Origin: Heterohyrax brucei
Lineage: Eukaryota; Chordata; Mammalia; Hyracoidea; Procaviidae
Direction of reading: 5' to 3'
Assembly (NCBI GenBank): GCA_028571685.1
Contig: CM053158.1
Coordinates: 61,348,001-61,412,000, forward strand
Length of the DNA stretch: 64,000 bases
The notes below the pieces were generated by a model. It saw only the letters and a list, made by a program, of their open reading frames with translations. It ran no database searches and was not told the origin of the DNA. The translations under genes and the position numbers were made by a program. Below are positions 45,573 to 57,490 of this stretch, piece by piece. The first letter of the stretch is position 1. Every line of letters begins with the position of its first letter.

Positions 45573-46519
45573 ATGGGTCCCAAAAAGCAACAGACACTTG
45601 TGGCATACAAGAAATGACCCATGGATTCACAAGGCTCCAAAACAAAGCAACAAAGGAGTTTTCCAGATGAAGAAACTTTTATGAAAGCATCACAAAGTGA
45701 ATACAAAATGATTACATACACAGCCCTTCTGGACTTTATACAAAATGCAGGAGAACAAAATGAAAAATTAAGCAAGCTGTTCGATCTGATGGAACACCAG
45801 TACTTTGAAATCCAACAAATCAAGAACAAAGTCAAAGACATAGAAACTTCAATGCAAAGCCAAGAAAACAGAATGGAACAAATGGAGAAAAGAATTTCTG
45901 ACATGGAAGACAGAGCTACTGATACCAGTGTCTATGAACAGAAATCAGAAAAAAGAAAAATGAAGAAACATTAAGAAGCACGTGGGACTCTATTAAGAGG
46001 AACGACCTTAAATTAATTGGAGTCTCTAAACAAGGTGAGACACCTGAGAACACAGAGAGTATCGTTGCTGAGCTGCTGACAGAAAACTTCCCAGAAAACA
46101 TGAAGTGAGAGAATATAGACATCTCAGATGCATATCGTACACCACCCAAAATAGATCCCAAAAGAAAGACTCCAACACATAATCAAGCTCAACAAAATGA
46201 AACATAAGCAGCAACTCTTAAAGGCAGCAAGACTCAAAGCAAAGCTAACATTCAGACGGAAACCCTGCCGCTCTCTTCAGATTTCTCAGCAGAAACCATG
46301 CTGGCATGAAGACAGTAGCATGACACATTCAAAGCCTTGAAGGAGAAGAACTTTCAACCAAGAATTATATATCATGCAAAACTATCTTTCAAATACAAAA
46401 ATGAAATTAAGACACTCCCAGATAAACAGAAACTCAGAGACTTTGTAAAAACCAAACCCAAACTACAAGAAATATTGAAAGAAGTTCTTGCCTCTGGCTT
46501 CCAAAAACAAAACCACTAA
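45573..46519 (+). pseudogene. L1 ORF1, broken
   Basis: The start ATG at 45573 is followed by an in-frame stop at 45615, then 'MDSQGSKTKQQRSFPDEETFMK' from 45621. A long charged coiled coil covers 45760-45930 ('NKVKDIETSMQSQENRMEQMEKRISDMEDR'). A stop near 45972 and a frameshift separate it from the RNA-recognition and C-terminal parts, which end 'FVKTKPKLQEILKEVL' (46441-46488). ORF1 protein coats L1 RNA and is needed for retrotransposition. Confidence 0.85.
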
Positions 46520-46942
46520 CTTTGTATTATAGAACGACTTTACTACTCAAAAGTCTACTCAGTTAGGGAAGGCTCCAAAGCCAATGACAGCTTTGATAAG
46601 GAAAGAAGCAATCCAGCGATCATCATCAAAACTATGGTGTCACCATATTAAAAAGAGGGATGTACTACAGTTGTTACAGTCCTTCTAGATGGAGAGGAAA
46701 ATGACAAGACTGGTAGTAGTTAAAATTGGGTTTATATATAGTTTATTCAGGGGTATCATGGGGGCAGCTGTAAAGCACAACAAAGATGTATCATATGATT
46801 TCAAGAAATGTAACACAGGAGTCTCAACAACCACAAAACCAGCTCTGAAAAGGGTGAAAAATCAACTCACAAATAAGAACGACCCAGAACAGACTAATAA
46901 GAGCAACAGAGAAAACATCAACATAAAAATAAACACATCTCA

Positions 46943-49900
46943 ATGGCAGAACTGAATACATAGCTTTTAATAATTACATTGAATGTGAATGGACTGAATG
47001 CTCCAGTAAAGAGATATCGAGTGACATCTTGGATGAAAAGACAGGACTCATCCATATGTTGTCTACAAGAAACTCACTTGAGAGCTAAAGACAGGAAGAA
47101 ACTGAAAATTAAAGGTTGGAAGAATATATATCAAGCTAACAACGAACAAAGAAGAGCAAGGGTGGCAATTCTAATCACAGACAAAATCAATTTTAATGTC
47201 AAATCTGCCACTGTGGACAAAGATGGACATTATTTATTGCTGAAACGTTCACTACACAAGCAAGACTTAACTATATTAAATATTTATGCACCTAATATCA
47301 CAGCACCTGAGTACATCGAAGAAACACTGACTACACTCAAAAGAGATTTAGATGACTCCACCATAATAGTGGGAGAATTCAACACTCCACTCTCAATACT
47401 AGACAGATCATCAAGAAAGAAACTCAGTAAAGATACAGAAGACCTCACTGCCACAATTAACCAACTAAACCTCATTGATACATACAGAACTTTCCACCCA
47501 TCAGCAGACAACTACACCTTCTTCTCCAGTGCACATGGAACATTCTCCAGAATTGATCATCTGACAGGTCATAATGCAATGTTGAACAAAATCCATACCA
47601 CTGAATTACTGCAAAGCATCTTCTCAGATCATAAAGCCATACAAGTCGAAATCAATACCAGAAAAAACATAGATAGAAAGTGGAACTCTTGGAAACTGAA
47701 CAACATCTTGCTCAAAAAAACATGGGTTACAGAGGAAATCAAGGATGAATTAAAGAAATTCATGGATTCCAATGAGAACAATACCACTTCCTATCAGAAA
47801 CTATGGGATACAGCCAAAGCAGTGCTCAGAAGTCTGTTTATCTCCATAAATGCACACATCGGGAAGGAAGAAAGAAACCAAATCAAGGAACCAACCCGAC
47901 AGCTTGAACAAGCAGAAAGAGAACAACAAAGGAACCCCTCAGGAACCACAAGAAACCAGATCATAAAGATCAGAGCAGAGCTAAATGAATTAGACAATAG
48001 AAAACAATTAAAAAGACCAAAAGCTGGTTTTTTGAGAAGATCAACCAAATTGACAAACCACTGGCTAAACTTACTAAAGAAAAGCAGGAAAGAAACAAAT
48101 AACCCAAATTAGAAATGAGAGGGTAGTTGTCACAACAGATCCAACAGAAATCAAAAACATCGTACCAGAATACTATGAAAGACGGTACTGTAACAAATTT
48201 GAAAACCTAGGGGAAATGGACAAATTCCTTGACTCATACCACCTACCCAAATTATCACAACATGAAGCAGAACAACTTAATAAATCCATTACAAAGGAAG
48301 AGATTGAAAAGGTCATCAAAACACTGCCAAACAAAAAAAGTCCGGGTCCAGATGGCTTCACTGCAGAATTCTACGAAGCATTTAGAGAACAGGTATCTCC
48401 AATAATACTGAAACTATTTCACAGTATAGAAAGGGATGGAGTACTCCCAAACTAATTCTATGAAGCCAGCATAACCCTGATACCTAAGCCAGGGAAACAC
48501 CCAACAAAGAAAGAGAACTACAGACCGATATCACTCATGAATCTAGATGCAAAAATCTTCAACAAAATTCTTGCCAATAGAATACAACATATCAAGAAAA
48601 TAATCCATCATGACCAAGTGGGATTCATACCAGGGATACAAGGCTGGTTCAACATCAGAAAAACAATTAATGTGATTAACAACATAAATAACACAAAAGA
48701 TAAAGATCACCTGATTTTGTCCATTGATGCAGAAAAGGCATTTAATAAAGTCCAACACCCATTCAGGATAAAAACTCTTAGCAAAATGGGCATAGATGGT
48801 AAATTCCTCAACACAATAAGGGCCATTTATACAAAGCCAATTGCCCACGTCATCCTGAATGGAGAGAGACTGAAAGACTTTTCCTTGAGATCAGAAACTA
48901 GACAAGAATGCCCACTCTCACCTCTTCTATTCAACACTGTGCTAGAAGTTTCAGCCAGAGCAATTAGAAAAGACCAAGAAATAAAGGGCATCTGCATTGG
49001 CAAAGAGGAAGTTAAAATCTCCCTGTTTGCAGATGATATGATTGTATATGCAGAGAACCCCAAGGAATCTATCTATAAGTAAACTATTCAAACTGATAGA
49101 AGAGTTCACAAAAGTCTCTGGATACAAGATAAATATACGTAAATCAGTAGGATTCCTTTATACCAACAACGAGACTGTTAAGGAAGAAATTATCAAATCA
49201 ATACCATTTACAATAGCCCCTAAGAAGATAAAGTACCTAGGAATTAATCTATCCAGAGAAATAACAGACCTTTACAAAGAGAACTACAAGCCATTACTAC
49301 AAGAAACTAAGAGAGATTTAGATAAATGGAAAAACCTACCCTGCTCATGGATAGGAAGACTTAACATTGTCAAAATGTCTATTTTACCCAAAGCAATCTA
49401 TTTATATAATGCAATCCCAATACAAGTTCCAGTGACATTTTCCTAATGAGATGGAGAAACAAATTACCAATTTTGTTTGGAAAGGGAAGAAGCCCCGGTT
49501 AAGCAAGGTACTACTAAAGAAGAAGAACACAGTGGGAGGCCTCTCATTACCTGACTTTAGAACATATTACACTGCCACAGTGGTCAAAACAGCCTGGTAC
49601 CGGTATAAGAACAGACAGATCAATCAGTGGAACAGAACTGAGACCCCAGAGATGACACCATCTGCCTATGAACAGGTGATATTCGACAAAGGACCTAAGA
49701 CATTAAACTGGGGTAAAAACAGTGTCTTCAACAAATAGTGCTGGCAAAATTGGATATCCATCTGCAAGAAACTGAATCAAGATCCATATCTTACACCGTA
49801 TACAAAAGCCAACTCCAACTGGATAAAAGACCCAAATATGAAACCTAAAACGATAAAGCTCATCCAAGAAAAGGTAGGAACAACAATGGAAGTTTTAATA

Positions 49901-50762
49901 CACAATATGGACAGACTTCAAAATCTGTCAAACAATCCATAATCATTCATCAGAAGAGAAAATAGATAAATGGGATCTATTAAGAGTTAAACACTTTTGC
50001 TCATCTGAAGACTTTATTAATAGAATTAAAAGAACACCTACAGAATGGGAAAAATTATTTGGAAACTCTATGTCAGACCGACGCCTGATTTCCATAATCT
50101 ATAAGATACTACAAAATACCAACAAGAAGAAGATATACCATCCAATTAAACAATGGGCAAAGGAGAGGGACAGGCATTTCACTAAAGAAGAGATCCTGGC
50201 AGCCAAAAAACACATGAGGACATGTTCACGATCTTTAGTTAGTAAAGAAATTCAAATCAAGATGACAATGAAATATCATCTCACCCCAACAAGGTTGGCC
50301 ATGATCCAGAAAACACAAAACAACAAATGCCGGAGAGGCTGTGGAGAAACTGGAACCCTCCTACACTGTTGGTGGGGTTGCAAAATGGTCCAGCCTCTTT
50401 GGAAAGCAATCTGGCGCTTCCTTAAAAAAATGGATATTGATGTACCATTTGACCCAGTAATTCCACTACTTGGAATATATCCTACAGAATCAAGGCCTTT
50501 CACACCAACGGACACATGCACCAGAATGTTTATCACAGCACAGTCCTCGATAGCAAAAAGATGGAACCAACCCAGATGCCCACCTACAGAAGAATGGATA
50601 GGTAAACTATGGTATATATACTCAATGGAGCACTACACAATGATAAAGAACAACGATGACTTCAGGAAACATCTCGTGACCCGGTTTGAACTGGAAGATA
50701 TTATGTTGAGTGAAAGTAGTCAGCGACAAAAGGACAAATATTGTATGAGACCTCTACGATAA
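46943..50762 (+). pseudogene. L1 ORF2 (endonuclease-reverse transcriptase), broken
   Basis: AP-like endonuclease: 'NVNGLNAP' at 46982, 'CLQETHLRAKD' about 47060-47092, 'GEFNTPLS' from 47372 and 'SDHKAIQVE' about 47626. Family members normally have Asp where the Glu of GEFN stands. After a frameshift near 48112 come 'KKSPGPDGFTAEF', a stop at 48453, 'LIPKPG', 'ILANRIQ' and the catalytic 'FADD' (49026-49037). Further breaks lie at about 49080, 49445 and 49738. The C-terminal cysteine region is 'CRRGCGETGTLLHC' (50328-50370). The protein would nick DNA and copy RNA; this copy cannot. Confidence 0.9.
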
Positions 50763-51752
50763 GATCTCAAAAACAGACTTGTGTATAGAAGAAAAGACTT
50801 TGACAGCTGCAAGGGAGGGGAGGGAAGTGGACGTTTAGATTAGATAGTTGCTAAGTATCTGGTTGGGTGAAATCGGTGATAGCACACATTAGAAGCAAGA
50901 ACAATATTAAGTGGCATTAAACATAACATGAGTACTCGTTCCATTTTAACCCAATACTGCAAGGATAGAGTAGCTGCGGCACGGGACAGGGGACCATGCT
51001 CTTAGGCGAAAGCGAGGCCAACTGGCACAACTAGTGTTTTGCTAAGAGGGCTCTCTGCACCCCACATGAGTGAGTGGCATCTGGGGTCTTAAAAGCTGCC
51101 ACGCTGCCATCCTAGGGCACAGCAAATGGTCCCAACTCAGCAGGAACGGATGCTCACCGAGGACCAAAATGACATGGGGGAAAGACAACCCAGAAGACAA
51201 AGCGATCCACATCAGTGGCTGCCTACATCGACTTGGGACTGGAAGAACGGGATGGTACCCGGCCACCACCAGTGATAGCCACGATGGAGCTCCCTAAGTT
51301 GAGTCTCACTGGCAACACAAGAATAAAAAGGGGTGTACCCTGAGATCCCCACTAAAAGACCTCAACTGATGGTCCAATGGTTTCGGGGTTCCCCTGAGAG
51401 CATGGCCCCTGGCCCTGATGCTGCCCTTCACCATAAATCATAACGAAGGTCCACGTTTCGGACAGGAATGGATTGGACTTGGCGATGCAGTGACCATATA
51501 TTGGATGCACTCTATGGTTCTATACATCTATCGGATGTCATCCTGCTGACCTCTCGCTGGAGTAAGGAGAGTGGGTGGAGAGGAGTGAAAAAAGAGACTG
51601 TTGGGAGAACGAGACATGTATGGAGCAGAGAGGAATAGTGTGCTGTCACCAGGCAGGGAGAGCAGTGGAAGCTGCATATAGGTGTGTATGTAAATTTATC
51701 CGGGAATGTACATTTTCACTTAGTGATGTTAAATAAAAAATTTAAAAAAAAA
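50763..51752 (+). mobile_element. L1 3' UTR, reference copy for the window
   Basis: About 1 kb with a G-rich start ('gctgcaagggaggggaggg', 50806-50824), 'ggccaactggcacaactag', and a T/A-rich end with the A-run at 51743-51757. The same UTR recurs, whole or in part, at 6336, 20550, 37380, 42881, 52095, 55915, 57904 and 61204. The G-rich start is a known type of L1 3' UTR feature. Confidence 0.85.
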
Positions 51753-52094
51753 AAAAACTAGACAAAATAAAACAACATACCAACATCCCTCATGAACAGA
51801 GACACAGAAGAAAACCTTAGCAACATGTTAACAGATCAAATCCAGCAATGTATAAAAAGAAAAATACACCAGGACAAACTGTTGTTTATCTGTGAATGCA
51901 AGGATGATTCAAAATACAAAAAAAAGTGAAATAATCATATTAACATCTAACAGAGGAAAACTACATGACTGAACCAAATGAAACAGAAAAGCATTTGAGC
52001 AATGTCAACATCCATCCGATTAAAAATCTCAGCCAATTAGAAACAAAAAGAAACTTTTTCAACCATTAAAAGGCATCTATTTGAAAAAAAAAAA

Positions 52095-52399
52095 ACTGTA
52101 CGACTGCAGGCAACTCTTTGGATGGGAATGGATTGGTCTCAGTGACACAGGTGACCATATCATGTGTGCACTTTATGGTTCTATGCATCTGTAGATGTCC
52201 TACTGGCCTCTTACTAGAGGGTAGTGGAAAGGATGGAGATAAAGGGACCAGAGACTGTTAACAGGTTATGACAAGTATAGAATGGAAAGGAGGAGTGTGC
52301 TATCACTGGACAAGGAGAGCAGAAGGAGCTGTAGATAGGCAGGCATGCAAATTTAAACCGGATTGTACCCTTTCATTCAATCACAATTAAAAAGAAAAT
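52095..52399 (+). mobile_element. 5'-truncated L1, 3' UTR only
   Basis: 'gcaactctttggatgggaatgg', 'gtgtgcactttatggttctatgcatc' and 'tttcattcaatcacaattaaaaag' match the end of the reference 3' UTR. It splits old L1 sequence. Confidence 0.85.
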
Positions 52400-52537
52400 T
52401 ATACAGCTAACATCACACAAATAAATGAGTTTATCGAAGCTGCAGAGTACAAAGTAAACACACAAAACTTAATCATATTTTTATATACTAGCAATGCAAT
52501 TGGAAATCAAAATTTATGAGTGGATACAGAGAGAAAG

Positions 52538-52660
52538 CACCCTCTGGTACTCCAGTGGTTAAGAGCTACAGCTGCTAACCAAAAGGTCAGCAGTTCAGAT
52601 CCACCAGCAGCTCCCTGGAAATCCTATGAAACAGTTTTACTCCACCTAGTGGTGTCACTC
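52538..52660 (+). repeat. AfroSINE, plus orientation, 3' truncated
   Basis: 'accctctggtactccagtgg' followed by 'ttaagagctacagctgctaacc' to 'ctccctggaaatcctatgaaac'. Confidence 0.8.
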
Positions 52661-52679
52661 CATATATAAAAACAAACCA

Positions 52680-52795
52680 AACCCATTGCTCTCAAGTCAA
52701 TTCTGACCTACAGTTACTCTACAAGCTGGTGGATCTCAACTGATGACTTTTTTGGTTACCAGCTGAGCTCTTAGCCACTGTGCAACAAGCACTCC
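52680..52795 (-). repeat. AfroSINE, minus orientation
   Basis: 'cccattgctctcaagtcaattctgacc' to 'gccactgtgcaacaagcactcc'. Facing the copy at 52538, it forms an inverted SINE pair. Confidence 0.8.
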
Positions 52796-53400
52796 TTAAA
52801 TATATTAATTCAACCAAAACTAAACCCACAGCCCCAAAAATGAAATGACATGGTAATAACTCCAACAGGATCTCTATAATGAAAACTGCAAGATGCCAAT
52901 GAAACAAAACAAAACAATCCAGTGGAGACACATACTGTGCTCACGAACTGGAAAACTAGATATTCTAAAGATGTCAATTTTCCTCATATTGATCTACAGG
53001 TTTAACACAATTTCAAATACAATCCCAGTAAAATTTTTTATACAGGCAAAAGCTAATTCTAAAATTTATATAGAAGATAAACAGAATAAAAGTAGTTAAA
53101 ATAATTCTAAGAAAGAATAAATTTGTAGACTAACATGAAAACTCACCAAGTCTACACAAAAATCTGCATGCAAATATTCAGAACTTTATTTGTAATCACA
53201 AAAATTTGAAAAAAAAATGTTATTCAACAGATAACTAAACAAATTGTGGTACAACCATACAAGACAATACTTCTCAGTAATACAAGAGAATAGACTATAG
53301 TGATAACAACTTGGATGAATTTCAAAGGCATTAAGCTGAAAGAAAGAAGGCAATCTCCAGTTACATACTGTCTTGTCTTACACGGCATTCCAAGAGACAG

Positions 53401-53568
53401 GAAACCCTGGTGGTGTGGTGGTTAAATGCTATGGCTGCTAACCAAAGAGATGGCAATTCAAATCCACCAGGTGCTCCTTCCAGACTATGGGGCAGTTCCA
53501 CTGTGTCTTATAGGGTAGCCATGGGTCAGAATCGACTTGATGGCACTGGGTTTAGTTTTTTTGGTTTT
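53401..53568 (+). repeat. AfroSINE, plus orientation, well preserved
   Basis: 'gaaaccctggtggtgtggtggttaaatgc' to 'gtcagaatcgacttgatggcactggg' with a T-rich tail. Confidence 0.9.
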
Positions 53569-53700
53569 CTCAGAGACAAAACTATAGCAATGAAGGAAAA
53601 ACAAAAAAAGTGGCTGCCAGGAATTAGGGGGAAGATAGAATTGCAGTTAGGAAGAACAAAGTTAATCAGTTTGAGATTATAGAAAGACAGGAGGAAGATG

Positions 53701-55087
53701 TGATTTTAATGGGATAGCACAAAGGACTTTGGGGTCAGGTAATGGAAAAGAAAACAACTGAAAATAACTTTTTGTAGCATTTAATAAGAAGCACTGCTTC
53801 CAGATCAACTAGGTTCATTCAGAGATAACTACTTAAATATCTTATCTAGTCTTACAAGTAAAAAATGGAACATCCATTAAGAATGTCTTCTCAAAAAGTT
53901 AGGTACCCTCACACTGGCTGCGTAAAAACTCCAGAGAAACAGGATCATCAAGGTCAAATACCAGAAGCAGAATTTCAGAAAAGTGAGTTGGTACAGGTAT
54001 GAACAGGGTGAAGGAGAAAAGAATATGTGGTCCTCAGAAAAGAGATCAAGGAAATTCAGAGTTTGGTCTGTACAAAGTCGCCAAGATTCAAAATTACATT
54101 CAGTGTGTTCTTTTCCAGTGAGAAATGAGGTCCTCTGAGCAAGCCCAAAGTGTAGTATGAAGTAAGTGTCCTGAGTAAAACTTCTGGCAATATAATCTGA
54201 GGGAGTTGCTTAATCTTACATTAATTAAATATGGAAAGGATCTGAGCAAATGCACAATAAAGATTCAGGATCTTAATCTCAGTACATAAAGGATTCAGAT
54301 TTGTGAATACAAGAGATAATGTGGGGAAAGTTACTTGCAATGTAGACTAAAAAACCTGTAGCCTAAGAAAGCAACCATGCCAAAGTTCTAACAAAGAATG
54401 TAAAGTTTCTTAAATTTAATACCCAACAGTTTATTTCCCCAACAACAGAAAGTCATGAATGTGGACATTTAAAGACACATGAGGCCAAATAACAGTTATA
54501 TTTAAAGTATAATCAATGCAAAATAATTTATAAGCAAAAAATTTACCTGGCAGAAATGTAGAAAATATAGTAAAACTTCTGTGGCAACCAAAAATGACTA
54601 GAAACAAATTTCCACATAATCCAGATTTTCTAGAGCTGTGGAGGCTGGACGAATCCCCTTAACTACTGCCATGAGAAAATCATCAAATGTTAAACCAAGA
54701 ATATGCTCTTAAGTCTTCTTAAAACTCAACAGTTTAGCTTCTAGGAAGGAATGTCTACATTAAGCATTATTCTTTTAAGATCTATATATAACGGATCAAA
54801 TTGACAAAAGCAATAGGAACCTTAAGGGGCAATGAGTCTTAAACATTAGTGGGGCAGGAACAACTCAGAAAAGGGGATGACAAAGGTTTCATGCACAACT
54901 TGAAGAACGTATTCAGTGTCACAGAACTGTACATATAGAAACAGTTTTCTGTTTATATGCTCAACAGTAACAATAAAAGTTTTTAAAAACGATAACAATG
55001 TTTACACTGTTTACATCCAGAGGTAGTCTGCATGATAGCTCAAAAAGTGAAAAGATCAATAGTGCAAACAACCATACAAAAAGACTG
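53701..55087 (+). other. Mostly unrecognised; probable old L1 tail at 54850-54990
   Basis: 'ttcagtgtcacagaactgtacatatagaaac' and 'cagtaacaataaaagttttt' near 54915-54985 resemble the end of an old L1 3' UTR. The rest shows no recognised feature. Confidence 0.4.
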
Positions 55088-56921
55088 GTCATCAAACAAA
55101 CCACAATCAACAGAAAATAGATAAATAGGAAATATTAAGAATCAAACACTTCTGCTCATCCAAAGACTTTATTAAAAGAATTAAAAGAACACCCACAGAA
55201 TGGGAAAAAATATTTGGCAACTCTATGTCAGACCGACGCCTGATTTCCATAATCTATAAGATACTACAAGATATCAACAACAAGAAGATATACCATCCAA
55301 TTAAGCGATGGGCAAAGGAGATGGACAGACACTTCACTAAAGAGGAGATCCAGGCAGCCAAAAAAACATGCGGACATGTTCACGATCTTTAGTTATTAAA
55401 GAAATTCAAATCAAGATGACAATGAGATACTATCTCACCCCAACAAGATTGACCATGATCGAAAAACACAAAACAACAAATGCTGGAGAGGCTGTGGAGA
55501 AAGTAGAACCCTCCTACACTGTTGGTGGGGTTATAAAATGGTCCAGCCTCTTTGGAAAGCAATCCGGCGCTTCCTTAAAAAAATGGATATTGATATACTA
55601 TTTGACCCATAATTCCACTACCTGGAATATATTCTACAGAATCAAGGCCTTTCACACCAACGGATACATGCACCAGAATGTTTATCGCTGCACAGTCCTC
55701 GATAGCAAAAAGATGGAATCAACCTAGATGCCCAACAACAGAAGAATGGATAGATAAACTATGGTATATATACTCAATGGAGCACTACACAATGATAAAG
55801 AATAACGATGATTCCAGGAAACATCTCCTAACCTGGTTTCAACTGGAAGACATTATGTTGAGTGAAAATAGTCAGCGACAAAATGACAAATATTGTATGA
55901 GACCTCTACGGTAAGATCTCAAAAACAGACTTGTGTATAGAAAAGACTTTTTGACAGCTGCAAGGGAGGGGAGGGAGGGAGGGTGAGGGGGGGAAGGTTT
56001 AGATTAGATAGTTGATAGAAATCTGGTTGGGAGAAATCGGTGATAGCACACATTAGAAACAAGAACAACATTAAGTGGACTTCAGCATAACTTGAGTACT
56101 CTTTCCATCTTAACCCAGTATTACAAGGATAGAGTAGCGGGGCAGGGGGCAGGGGAACATGTTCTTAGGCGATATCGAGGCCAACTGGCACAACTAGCGT
56201 TTTGCTAAGAGGGCTCTCTGCACCCCACATTGGTGAGTGGCATCTGGGGTCTCAAAAGCTGCCAAGCTAACATCCAAGGACACAGCAAATGGTCCCAACT
56301 CAGCAGGAACAGATGCTCACCGAGGACCAAAATGACATGGGGTAAAGACAACCTAGAAGACAGAGAGACCCACAACAGTGGGTGCCTACATCGACTTGGG
56401 AAGAACCGGATGGTGCCCGGCCACCACCAGTGATAGCCATGACAGAGCTCACTAAGTTGAGTCTCACTGGCAACACAAGAATAAAAAGGGGTGCATCCTC
56501 AGATCCCCACTAAAAGACCTCAATTGATGGTCCAGCAGTTTCAGGTTCCCCTGAGAGCATGGCCCCCGGCCCTGATGCTGCCCTTCCCCATAAATCACAA
56601 CGAAGGTCCACTCTTTGGACAGGAATGGATTGGACTTGGCAATGCAGAGTGACCATATGTTGGAAGCACTTTATGGTTCTATGCATCTATAGGATGTCAT
56701 CCTGCTGACCTCTGGCTAGAGGAAGGAGAGTGGGTGGAGAGGAGGGGAAAGGAGGCTGTTGGGAGGATGAGACATGTATGGAGCAGAGAAGAATAGTGTG
56801 CTGTCACTGGACAGGGAGAGCAGTGGAAGCTGCATATAGGTGGGCATGTAAATTTATACAGGAATGTACATTTTCAGGCAGTCATATTAAATAAAAAATT
56901 AAAATTAAAAAAAAAAGACTG
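55078..56921 (+). mobile_element. 5'-truncated young L1 with short target duplication
   Basis: The body 55088-56911 covers the ORF2 C-terminus and full 3' UTR and is very similar base for base to 49950-51750, so it belongs to the same subfamily. A candidate 10-base duplication aaaaagactg lies at 55078-55087 and 56912-56921. Frames at 55368-55727 and 55678-55914 ('MFIAAQSSIAKRWNQPRCPTTEEW') are ORF2 tail pieces with a frameshift. Confidence 0.88.
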
Positions 56922-56953
56922 CTAAGCATCATTAGTCATTATAGAAACACAAG

Positions 56954-57490
56954 GACAAACAATTAAGTTTGAGAACTCATCCTAGAAAAAGTTCTACATA
57001 CCTCACTGCTAAATATCACTACAGTCACCTTTCCAAGTACACCCTTTGGGAAGTCATGCAACGATGTCAGCACCTAGTACATCCACCCTTCAAGGTAATT
57101 TCAGAACTCTTTTTCTGGAATGGTCATCAGAGCTGTTGTCATATTATCCTCGATGTCCTTAATGTCATCAAAACGTCTTCCTTTCAGTATTTCTTTTATC
57201 TTCAGGTAAAAAAAAAAAAAAAAAATTGTGATCGAGATCAGGTGAAGTAGGACAGGGGTTCCAGCACAGCTGTTCACTGGCTAAACACTGTATGATTAAG
57301 TTCACAAACTTGCCACCTTGCCACCGTACACAATGACCATTCCAGAAAGAGTTCCAAAATTGCTCTGAAGGATCACTAGGTTTCTGGTGCCAGTGCATAG
57401 CTTCCGAAGGGGCGTACTTCAAAGCTGACTGTGGTGATATCCAGCAATGAGGTACACAGCACTCAGAACAACTGAGTTCACAGACTTGTC
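56954..57490 (+). mobile_element. Palindromic composite mariner
   Basis: Left terminus 'gacaaacaattaagtttgagaac', right terminus 'gagttcacagacttgtc'. The left arm (about 56975-57145) is antisense transposase 3' end and pairs with the right arm (about 57310-57485). An internal terminal-repeat-like 'atgattaagttcacaaactt' lies at 57291-57310. Same layout as 22565-23134. An A-run occurs at 57209-57225. Confidence 0.85.

Larger units (their letters stand above)
44559..51766 (+). mobile_element. Nearly complete young L1 with target-site duplication
   Basis: Identical 14-base copies of aaaaactagacaaa lie at 44559-44572 and 51753-51766. Between them are a 5' UTR from 'gggggtggagtcaagatggtgg' (44573), ORF1 (45573-46519), ORF2 (46943-50762), a 3' UTR and an A-tail, about 7.2 kb in all. 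It sits in old L1 ORF2 sequence that joins cleanly when it is removed. A handful of stops and frameshifts make it non-autonomous. Confidence 0.93.
41665..53700 (+). mobile_element. Old L1 reconstructed around many nested insertions
   Basis: Old ORF2 sequence recurs in order: 41665-41735 and 41880-41990 (endonuclease, 'gataaagaagaacatcacaaagtttaaaagggtcaattc'), 42405-42598 and 42765-42880 ('ILFGDFNALLAAERTDTE', 42482-42535), 43200-43530, 44337-44572, 51767-52090, 52400-52537, 52796-53400 and 53569-53700 (3' UTR). The gaps hold SINEs, an LTR, LINE 3' ends and a young full-length L1. The order is continuous and collinear, supporting one original element. Confidence 0.7.

Noticed and set aside
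46979..48112. A 377-codon open frame as a possible host gene
   Set aside because: It is the endonuclease part of L1 ORF2, inside an element with 5' UTR, ORF1, 3' UTR, A-tail and target duplication.
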